From Thermoplasma sp. Kam2015 (GTDB lineage Archaea; Thermoplasmatota; Thermoplasmata; Thermoplasmatales; Thermoplasmataceae): DNA of 36,472 nucleotides. Below the pieces are notes generated by a model, which saw only the letters and a program-made list of their open reading frames with translations, ran no database searches and was not told the origin of the DNA. Below, piece by piece: positions 8,635-15,403 of the stretch (the first letter of the stretch is position 1; every line of letters begins with the position of its first letter). Where the stretch lies: contig NZ_QJSM01000023.1 in assembly GCF_003205235.1 (NCBI RefSeq), positions 1 to 36,472 on the forward strand, in the 5' to 3' direction. Made by a program: the position numbers and the translations under genes.

Positions 8635-10398
8635 TTGCCAGGTTTCTGGAACAGGATTCTCTTCATCGATCTGACACGCGGTGATGCATGGACGGATGGA
8701 ATCCCAGAGGAAGTCTGGGAAAGATACGTAGGCGGAGTCGGTGTAGGATCATATCTCTTCACCAGATACGGCGGTAACTTCGATCCCTTTTCGGAAAAAA
8801 ATCCTCTGATAATAACGACAGGACCTCTGGTCGGGACTGCCTTTCCAAATTCCGGAAGGCATGAAGTTGTGAGCAGAAGCCCCCTGACGACGTTTCTGGG
8901 GGAATCCAATTCAGGTGGAAGATTCGGATTTGAACTCAAGAGATCCGGCTTTGATGGTATGGTGATCTCGGGAAAATCCGACGTCCCCGTTTCCATATTC
9001 ATCAATGACGGAGAATTCAGAATAGTCAGAACACCGGAACTGTGGGGACTAGATATATACGAGACCCAGAAAAAGCTGAAGAAGGATAAGAACTACTCGG
9101 TAATGTGCATAGGACCGGCAGGTGAAAACCTTGTTCTGTTCTCATCAATAATGAATGATGAGGGCCGCGCAGCGGGAAGAACAGGACTCGGCGCCGTCAT
9201 GGGTTCGAAGAAACTAAAGGCGATAGCTGTCTATGGAAGGAGGATCGTAGAGGTAAGCGACAGATTGGAATACAACCGTGTCGTAAAGGAGGCATCAAAA
9301 TCCATTATCGAATCGCCAGTAGTATCCGGCTTCAGAAGCTATGGCAGCATGATCTGGATGGATGGAGGGATCGGTTTCAACGATATTCCAGCAAATTACT
9401 TCATGGATCGAAGATTCCAGTTCGACGATCTGAGCAGTATAAAGTTTCATGAGGATTACAATGTATCCAGCTATAACTGCGCGACCTGCGTGATAGGCTG
9501 CGGAAGGACTGTGAAATACGGCGGCATCAATATAGATGGGCCGGAATATGAAACTGTTGCTGCGTTAGGCCCATTGCTGGGAAACACGAGCTTCCAGAAA
9601 ATACTAGACTGGAACCATGCCATAAACAGACTGGGCATGGACACCATCAGCACTGGCGTTATCATTTCAGCCCTGAGATATTTTGTAAAGTCAGGAGTCG
9701 TAAAGGATGAGCAGATAGAATCCTATTATTCGGACAACTTTGACAACATAGGCAGGATGATACTTGACATAGCCATGAGGAAGGGCCCTGGAAACAGGAT
9801 AGCCGATGGCCTTTACAGGTACTCCACCTCTATGGGCATAGACAGGGATCTCATAGCGACAGTGAAAGGCCTGGAGATACCACTGCACGATCCCAGAGCC
9901 TTTAAACTGCAGGGCATAGTCTACGCAACATCCAGCAGGGGCGCGGATCACATGCAGGGCGACATGTATCAGATAGACATAGGCGGAGACCATCCAGATA
10001 TAGGCATAGTCTCTGGTGACAGATTCAATGTGGACAGCGACGATCGCGTTAGAACAGTCATAAAGACCCAGGATTTCAGGCAGATATACAATTCCCTCAT
10101 AGTCTGCTATTATGCACAGCCGGATCCGTCCCTTCTTGCATCGGCCTACAGTCTTTCCACCGGGATTTCAGCCTCAATAAACGATCTCATGGATCGTGGA
10201 TCGGAGATAGTGAATTTGAAGAGGAAGATAAACGAGGATCTGGGTCTAAAACCCGAGGATGACTGGCTCCCTGCCATTGTGAGAAGACCTGTGGATGGCG
10301 AACCCCCAGAGTCAGGTATGAGCAACGAAGAGCTGATCTCAATTTTGCAGAAATATTACGCCCTTCGCGGTTGGGGCAAGTACAGGCCGCCATCATGA
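8635..10398 (+). CDS. Tungsten-dependent aldehyde:ferredoxin oxidoreductase (AOR family)
   Basis: Predicted to oxidise an aldehyde to the acid using a tungstopterin and one 4Fe-4S cluster, with ferredoxin as acceptor. With the start used here the product has 587 residues and cluster ligands Cys282, Cys285, Cys289 and Cys491, spaced as in Pyrococcus AOR. The N-terminal WNRILFIDLTRG and the NSGGRFGFELKRSGFDG block are family hallmarks. A TTG start at 8635 is preferred because GGTGAT lies four bases upstream and the product then begins right at the conserved domain; GTG at 8626 is an alternative. The ribosome site overlaps the stop of the alcohol dehydrogenase gene, so translation is coupled. 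The two pterin-binding motifs are degenerate: NRLGMD, and YNSLIVC in place of DxxGLC. Confidence 0.88.
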   Translation: MPGFWNRILFIDLTRGDAWTDGIPEEVWERYVGGVGVGSYLFTRYGGNFDPFSEKNPLIITTGPLVGTAFPNSGRHEVVSRSPLTTFLGESNSGGRFGFELKRSGFDGMVISGKSDVPVSIFINDGEFRIVRTPELWGLDIYETQKKLKKDKNYSVMCIGPAGENLVLFSSIMNDEGRAAGRTGLGAVMGSKKLKAIAVYGRRIVEVSDRLEYNRVVKEASKSIIESPVVSGFRSYGSMIWMDGGIGFNDIPANYFMDRRFQFDDLSSIKFHEDYNVSSYNCATCVIGCGRTVKYGGINIDGPEYETVAALGPLLGNTSFQKILDWNHAINRLGMDTISTGVIISALRYFVKSGVVKDEQIESYYSDNFDNIGRMILDIAMRKGPGNRIADGLYRYSTSMGIDRDLIATVKGLEIPLHDPRAFKLQGIVYATSSRGADHMQGDMYQIDIGGDHPDIGIVSGDRFNVDSDDRVRTVIKTQDFRQIYNSLIVCYYAQPDPSLLASAYSLSTGISASINDLMDRGSEIVNLKRKINEDLGLKPEDDWLPAIVRRPVDGEPPESGMSNEELISILQKYYALRGWGKYRPPS

Positions 10399-10549
10399 TC
10401 GGCCCTGTACGCGATGTCCTATACATCCAATATTTACGTGAAAACGGTGATCCCTGAAGAACGCAAATATCATGCGCTTCAGCTGAAGGGCATATAATGG
10501 GCATCGCCATGAGTCTCAACCTTTTTATATCTATCAGTTATGGTGCAGC
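10399..10549. other. Short gap with a possible 27-codon ORF and the Hel308 promoter
   Basis: An ATG at 10414 opens 27 codons to a TAA at 10497, ending in residues HALQLKGI. No strong ribosome site or TATA element fits it, so it may be chance. The last 30 bases hold the TATA stretch of the next gene. Confidence 0.2.
10522..10530 (+). promoter_or_regulatory. TATA element of hel308
   Basis: The stretch tttttatat is centred 24 nt before the GTG at 10550, predicting a leaderless transcript starting at or next to the GTG. This supports a GTG start with no longer N-terminus. Confidence 0.55.
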
Positions 10550-12574
10550 GTGAAGATCAGCGAACTGGGTTATGATCGGGCTTTCCTCCAGCTGTTCGAT
10601 GGAAATGATTTTCAGCTTTACGATCATCAGCTGATGGCGATAGAGCAGCTTAGGAAGGGAAAGAACGTCATTGTCAGTGTGCCGACGGCAGCTGGCAAGA
10701 CTCTCATTGCCTATTCGGCAATATATGAAACTTTCCAGAGAAATCTCAAATCCATATACATTGTACCGCTAAGGTCGCTGGCAATGGAAAAATATTCTGA
10801 ACTTTCCCGACTCAGAGATCTTGGCCTGAAGGTAAAGATGTCCATAGGTGATTATGACGATACACCAGACTTTATCAGAAGATACGATGCAGTCATCTTG
10901 ACATCCGAAAAGGCCGATTCGCTCATGCACCATGATCCTTCCATGCTGAACGATGTAGGCCTCATGGTGATCGATGAGATACACACCATCGGGGATGAAA
11001 GCCGCGGACCCACCCTGGAAACGGTCGCATCGGTTGCAAGATATGTCAACCCCGACATGAGGATGCTTGCACTTTCTGCAACTGTTTCCAATGCAGCTGA
11101 GATGGCAAAATGGCTCAACGCATCCCTCATAAGGAGCGACTTCAGACCCGTACCACTGAAGACGGGGATCATCTACAGGGATCAGCTCTACCTTGATGGT
11201 AAGAGAAGGTCCGGAGTCAGCGTTAACCAGATCATAAAGGAGACTGTGGAAGATCAGGGACAGGTTCTGATGTTTGTCAGCTCCAGGAAGAAGGCTGAAG
11301 ATAATGCGAGGGATCTGGCGCAGATATTCGATCCAAGCCTGAATATAAAGATAGCCTCCGACGATTCCAGCGTCTATGACGATATGCTCAATGAAATTCT
11401 ACCAAGGGGCGTGGCATTTCATCATGCAGGACTCAGCAACGACCAGCGTACCTTCATAGAGAAGGAATTCAGATCCAGACGCATAAAGGTGATAGTGGCC
11501 ACTCCTACGCTGGCCGCAGGCGTTAACCTTCCGGCACGCCTCGTCATAGTCAGGGACATAACCAGATGGGGATACGACGGCATCTCGTATCTCACGAATA
11601 TGGAGATAAAGCAGATGATTGGAAGGGCCGGAAGGCCTGGATACGACAGCTTCGGCGTTGGCCTCATATATGTCTCCTCGCCGTCCAGCTATGAGGCCGC
11701 AAAGGAATACCTCTCAACCGATCCTGAACCCGTGATCTCGTACCTTGGAAATGACGCGAAGGTAAGATTCAATGCCCTGGCGACCATATCGATGGGTCTC
11801 GCAAGATCACCCGAAGACATAATGAAATTCTATGAGACCACCTTCTATTTTTCACAGAACGGCAAAAACATGCTCGAAGAGAAGATCAATGCCTCACTGA
11901 AATTTCTCGAGAGCAACGGCTTCATAAAGCGAACACCTGAGCTGAAGACCACCCAGCTGGGAAAGATCACGAGCGATCTTTACATAGATCCAGAAAGCGC
12001 ACTGAGACTTGTCGATTTCTTCAGCGGTCCCTCGGACATAGAACATGCGCTGTATCACATCTCGATCTGCAGAGAGATGATACCGTTCAACATCAAAGAC
12101 GATTTTTCCGCTATGGAGTTTCTGGATGATATAGGTATGATCGACGGCGATATAGATGCAGCCAAGACTGCCATAGTGTTGAGGGACTGGATCAATGAGG
12201 CGTCCTACAGGCTCCTCTATGATCGTTATGGAATAGCTCCTGGAGACGTGCAGGCAAGGATTTCAATGGCTGACTGGCTCTCCTATTCACTTGCAAAACT
12301 ATCCTCCATATACAAGCCAGAGGTTCGCAGAATGCTGGAGATACTCAATCTGCGTTTAAAGGAGGGCATCAGGGAGGATATTCTGGATCTGGTGCTCATA
12401 CCAGGTGTTGGACGCGTGAGGGCCAGGAGACTGTACGATGCCGGTCTGAGAAGCATAGCAGACGTTGCAAGCGCTACGCCGGAGAGGATAAGATCCATCT
12501 ACGGATTCTCAGATACGCTGGCAAATTCCGTGATAAGGAGGGCGAGATCCATTGCCTCCAAAGAAGTTCGTTAA
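10550..12574 (+). CDS. hel308: Hel308 (Ski2-like) ATP-dependent DNA helicase
   Basis: Superfamily 2 3'-5' helicase thought to act on stalled replication forks and in recombination. Domains in order are RecA1 with Walker A PTAAGKT (45-51) and DEIH (142-145), RecA2 with HHAGL and the QMIGRAGRPG motif VI, a winged-helix and ratchet region, and a C-terminal helix-hairpin-helix (LIPGVGRVRARRLYDAG) ending in a basic RRAR tail. The length of 674 residues is slightly short of the usual 700-720. The GTG start lies 24 nt from a TATA element and is probably leaderless. Its 3' end overlaps the trm5 start by 23 bases, with the trm5 ribosome site inside hel308, so the two are translationally linked. Confidence 0.93.
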   Translation: MKISELGYDRAFLQLFDGNDFQLYDHQLMAIEQLRKGKNVIVSVPTAAGKTLIAYSAIYETFQRNLKSIYIVPLRSLAMEKYSELSRLRDLGLKVKMSIGDYDDTPDFIRRYDAVILTSEKADSLMHHDPSMLNDVGLMVIDEIHTIGDESRGPTLETVASVARYVNPDMRMLALSATVSNAAEMAKWLNASLIRSDFRPVPLKTGIIYRDQLYLDGKRRSGVSVNQIIKETVEDQGQVLMFVSSRKKAEDNARDLAQIFDPSLNIKIASDDSSVYDDMLNEILPRGVAFHHAGLSNDQRTFIEKEFRSRRIKVIVATPTLAAGVNLPARLVIVRDITRWGYDGISYLTNMEIKQMIGRAGRPGYDSFGVGLIYVSSPSSYEAAKEYLSTDPEPVISYLGNDAKVRFNALATISMGLARSPEDIMKFYETTFYFSQNGKNMLEEKINASLKFLESNGFIKRTPELKTTQLGKITSDLYIDPESALRLVDFFSGPSDIEHALYHISICREMIPFNIKDDFSAMEFLDDIGMIDGDIDAAKTAIVLRDWINEASYRLLYDRYGIAPGDVQARISMADWLSYSLAKLSSIYKPEVRRMLEILNLRLKEGIREDILDLVLIPGVGRVRARRLYDAGLRSIADVASATPERIRSIYGFSDTLANSVIRRARSIASKEVR

Positions 12575-13532
12575 GGCCCCCAAGAGTATGGCTGAAAAGA
12601 TAATAACAGATCTCAGGGCGAAGGGCATTTTTGATCGGAATTTTTCCGTGATCAGGAATGGAGAATTCATCTACATCCCAGTGAGGGACGATTATTCTGG
12701 GGAACACATCGTCATCGATGCTGAGCCAAGGATCACGGTACCTTCGGCATCTGGTTCCTTCGATACGATCGGGAACATCGTCATAATGAAGCGATATGAC
12801 GAAGCGCTGGCGCATGATATTCTGAAGACGCATAGAAATATTAGGAGCGTGTTCTACGATGATGGAGTCGCCGGATCCGAGAGGAAGAGGAAGCTTCGGC
12901 TCATAGCAGGCGATGGAAACACGGTGACCGAATACAGAGAAAATGGATGCAGCTTCATCATCGATATATCAAAAGCCTATTTCTCACCGAGACTAGCCAC
13001 TGAAAGGCGCAGGCTCATAGATCAGGTTTCCGATGGCGAATTCATATTTGATATGTTCGCGGGCGTTGGGCCAATAAGCATAGAGATTGCCAGATACCAC
13101 AGAGTCAGGATAATAGCCTCCGATATAAACTGCGAGGCCATAAATATGCTGCAGCAGAACATGACCAGAAATGCGCTTCGCGGAGTTATAGAACCTGTAT
13201 GTGCCGATGCAAGATCGGTGGCCAGTGAAATATCTGAGGCCGATCGAGTCATCATGAACAATCCCACAGCATCATTCTCATTTCTGCCTGATGCATTGAA
13301 AACTGTAAGAGTAGGTGGTACAGTTAATTATTACGAATTCCTGGATCGATCAGGGCTTGAGTCGCGCCTTGTTGACCTTAAGTCGGTTGGTCTCGAACCA
13401 GTGGATATTCACCGTGTGCACTCATATTCAAAGACCATATCGCTTTACTCCATGACGTTGAAGAAAGGCATGCGAGGAACAGATCATCTTGATACTGTAT
13501 CTAAATCCGATGAAAGACATTCCGATATATAG
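12552..13532 (+). CDS. trm5: tRNA (guanine37-N1)-methyltransferase, Trm5 family
   Basis: SAM-dependent methylation of G37 in tRNA, which prevents +1 frameshifting. The archaeal Trm5 plan is clear: N-terminal recognition part, YFSPRLATERRR (143-154), SAM motif DMFAGVGP (167-174), acidic motif ASDIN (189-193) and the NxP-type catalytic loop NNPTASFSFLP (236-246). The last differs a little from the usual NLPxxAxEFL form. The TTG start at 12552 is chosen because GGAGGG (12537-12542) lies nine bases upstream, inside hel308; an ATG at 12588 would remove a lysine-rich N-terminus. The product has 326 residues. The final stretch after the SLYSMTLKK strand looks like a short unstructured tail. Confidence 0.88.
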   Translation: MPPKKFVKAPKSMAEKIITDLRAKGIFDRNFSVIRNGEFIYIPVRDDYSGEHIVIDAEPRITVPSASGSFDTIGNIVIMKRYDEALAHDILKTHRNIRSVFYDDGVAGSERKRKLRLIAGDGNTVTEYRENGCSFIIDISKAYFSPRLATERRRLIDQVSDGEFIFDMFAGVGPISIEIARYHRVRIIASDINCEAINMLQQNMTRNALRGVIEPVCADARSVASEISEADRVIMNNPTASFSFLPDALKTVRVGGTVNYYEFLDRSGLESRLVDLKSVGLEPVDIHRVHSYSKTISLYSMTLKKGMRGTDHLDTVSKSDERHSDI

Positions 13533-13777
13533 GCCGTTGATCACTAAATTCCTGATGAAATCATACTAGTTTAAGTTCGTTGAATATTAGTATTGGAGTT
13601 TTTCACAGAAAGATTTGAAAATCCTCAAAATCATGTAATTCAAGGATGTGAAATTTTATTATACATCCAGACTAAAATTCCATATGCATCCAAATATATC
13701 TGAGATGCAAGCCGCATGATCGATTGTCCGGTCAGTGTGCAGAAAACATATTTATAGGGGATATCACTCTCTTGTCC
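13533..13777. other. Intergenic, AT-rich, no recognised gene
   Basis: This stretch follows trm5. It holds one simple inverted repeat (GGATGT at 13644-13649 and ACATCC at 13663-13668) with a 13-base AT loop, which may be the trm5 terminator. Its 3' part contains a TATA-like tttata near 13751 for the small acidic ORF. Confidence 0.4.
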
Positions 13778-13784
13778 GGAGGTG
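13778..13784 (+). promoter_or_regulatory. Full-strength ribosome binding site GGAGGTG
   Basis: Seven bases fully complementary to the 16S 3' end, six bases before a TTG. This is the strongest such site noticed in the window. It decides the start of the 24-codon acidic ORF. Confidence 0.6.
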
Positions 13785-13790
13785 GAATGT

Positions 13791-13865
13791 TTGGTCTTCA
13801 AGAAGATGGATTACGATGATGATTTCGATGACGAAGATGAAGATGAAGACGACGATGATTTTTAA
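13791..13865 (+). CDS. Tiny acidic protein (24 aa)
   Basis: Not a family I recognise. The frame starts at TTG six bases after GGAGGTG and encodes a short basic-hydrophobic head (MVFKKMDY) followed by a run made almost only of Asp and Glu with two Phe, ending in Phe. The stop at 13863-13865 is directly followed by a perfect hairpin. A TATA-like tttata lies near 13751. The ribosome site, spacing, terminator-like hairpin and skewed composition together argue for translation. Possible roles such as nucleic-acid mimic or cation buffer are guesses. Against it are the small size and the low-complexity GAT/GAA repeat, which can arise by slippage. Confidence 0.5.
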   Translation: MVFKKMDYDDDFDDEDEDEDDDDF

Positions 13866-13882
13866 GTTGATACGATCAACTT
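13864..13882 (+). terminator. Perfect hairpin at the stop of the acidic ORF
   Basis: AAGTTGAT (13864-13871), a three-base loop and ATCAACTT (13875-13882) form an uninterrupted 8-bp stem starting inside the stop codon. Few T residues follow, so it may act as an RNA end-stabiliser rather than a classical terminator. Confidence 0.45.
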
Positions 13883-13883
13883 T

Positions 13884-13929
13884 GGGGAGCCTCAATTTAA
13901 AGATGTTATTAGAATTTTGCATGCTCCCC
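13884..13929 (+). other. GGGGAGC / GCTCCCC stem with a 32-base AT-rich loop
   Basis: A 7-bp GC-rich stem (13884-13890 with 13923-13929) closes an AT-rich loop and directly follows the smaller hairpin. It could be part of the same 3' UTR or a small structured RNA. It is not a tRNA or a recognised C/D box RNA. Confidence 0.3.
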
Positions 13930-14064
13930 TTTAATCAGCTCTATCATTCCATGTCGCACCGCTCATGATGCAAAGATTTGTCGTTCTATAGAGACAGTAT
14001 ATTCTAATCAAATAATGACAGAAAAATACTCGAAATATCAGAACTTTCTGCGGAATTCAACAAA

Positions 14065-14073
14065 TCTATATAT
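14065..14073 (+). promoter_or_regulatory. TATA element of the CoADR-like / lhr operon
   Basis: The stretch tctatatat is centred 26 nt before the ATG at 14095, so the first cistron is probably leaderless. Confidence 0.6.
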
Positions 14074-14094
14074 CCCATATTTCAATGTTCCCGT

Positions 14095-15402
14095 ATGGAT
14101 ATAGTTGTCATCGGTGGCGGTGCGGCAGGTATGGCAGCCGCATCAAAGGCGAAGAGAGTTAACAGAGACGCAAACGTTACCGTAATTGAATCTGGTTCAT
14201 TTGTCTCCTATGCAGAATGCGGAATACCTTATTTCCTTCAGGGTATAGTGAAGAGCCCAAATGATCTTCTCCACTATCCACCTGAGGAGTTCACCCAGAA
14301 GAGGGGAATAAAAGTGATAACGGGCAGAGTTGTAACGAAGATCGATACAGCATCATTATCGGTTCTGCTTGATAACGGTACTGCAGTGAAATTTGATAGG
14401 CTCATAATTGCCACAGGTGCAAGGCCAAGGATACCACAAGGAATTGCGACAGGCGTCCTCGGTATACGCAGCCTTGAGAGTGCCATACGTCTTAAGGAGA
14501 TCATCGACAGATCGAAAACTATAACAATAATAGGAGCAGGTGTGCTCGGCGTGGAGCTTGCCTCCACATTGACGGAAGCCGGAAAGAAGGTCAAGATCAT
14601 ATCGAAGTACGACAGGGTGATGCCTCAGCTCGATCCGGATATAGGAAAGATTCTCAACGATTATTTTGCATCGAGGGTTAGCGTTGAATTTTCATCCTCT
14701 CCTGTTGAGATAAGGCAAGATGAGGATCAGTATGCGATCAAGACGACCGTGGACGACCACCGATCAGACCTCGTCATAGCCGCAGTGGGCATAGTACCAA
14801 ATTCAAACATTGCACAGGACGCAGGCATCAAGACTGATCCGCGCGGTGCAATAATAACTGATGAACACATGGAGACTTCTACGCCTGGAATATATGCCGC
14901 TGGAGACGTGGCAACCGTTAAGAACATCATCACGGGAGAAGAGGAGATGATGCCGCTAGCACAGATAGCTAACAAGGCTGGCAGGGTCGCTGGATCCAAT
15001 GCCGCTGGTTCTGAGATGAACTTTCCCGGTGCAGTGGGTTCAACGCTGGTAAAGGTCTTCGACATGGAGGTTGGTTTCACAGGCCTTAACGAGAGGAGAG
15101 CTACTGCATCTGGCATTGAATTCGGTAAAACGTTGATAAAGGCGAAGAGCCGGGCAAATTACTATCCTGGAAAGGAGGATATCTACGTGAAGATACTCTA
15201 CAGGAATTCGGATAAGAGGATCATAGGAGGGCAGGTTCTTGGAAAGGATGGGGCAGCATGGAGGCTCAATACATTGGCCACGGCGATATTTGCCGGATTC
15301 ACTGTTGAAGATCTCTTCTATGATGATCTTGGCTATACTCCCCCCTTCGGGCCAGTATGGGATCCGCTCATCATAGCTGGAAGCGTATCGATGAGAGAAT
15401 AG
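14095..15402 (+). CDS. FAD-dependent CoA-disulfide reductase / NADH oxidase family
   Basis: Pyridine-nucleotide disulfide oxidoreductase with the single-cysteine active site of CoA-disulfide reductase and NADH oxidase. The FAD loop is IGGGAAG (6-12). The redox cysteine is Cys42 in YAECGIPYF, the NAD(P) loop is IGAGVLGVE and the second FAD site is GIYAAGDVA. The last third is the dimerisation domain with the YYPGKEDIYVKILY and GGQVLGKDGAAWR blocks. The 435 residues match the family. The likely role is thiol-redox balance or removal of oxygen species with NAD(P)H; which one cannot be told. The lhr ATG comes one base after its stop, a strongly coupled pair without obvious functional link. Confidence 0.88.
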   Translation: MDIVVIGGGAAGMAAASKAKRVNRDANVTVIESGSFVSYAECGIPYFLQGIVKSPNDLLHYPPEEFTQKRGIKVITGRVVTKIDTASLSVLLDNGTAVKFDRLIIATGARPRIPQGIATGVLGIRSLESAIRLKEIIDRSKTITIIGAGVLGVELASTLTEAGKKVKIISKYDRVMPQLDPDIGKILNDYFASRVSVEFSSSPVEIRQDEDQYAIKTTVDDHRSDLVIAAVGIVPNSNIAQDAGIKTDPRGAIITDEHMETSTPGIYAAGDVATVKNIITGEEEMMPLAQIANKAGRVAGSNAAGSEMNFPGAVGSTLVKVFDMEVGFTGLNERRATASGIEFGKTLIKAKSRANYYPGKEDIYVKILYRNSDKRIIGGQVLGKDGAAWRLNTLATAIFAGFTVEDLFYDDLGYTPPFGPVWDPLIIAGSVSMRE

Positions 15403-15403
15403 A

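Noticed and set aside
8442-9005. 187-codon minus-strand frame across the ADH/AOR junction
   Set aside because: It is a shadow of two well-recognised genes on the plus strand.
13735-13968. 77-codon plus-strand frame over the acidic mini-gene
   Set aside because: It reads the same DNA in another frame, has Met/Thr/Lys-rich low complexity and no ribosome site. The 24-codon frame is better supported.
13533-14094. tRNA or C/D box RNA gene
   Set aside because: No T-loop GTTCRANNC with acceptor pairing, and no paired RTGATGA and CTGA boxes at proper spacing, were found.
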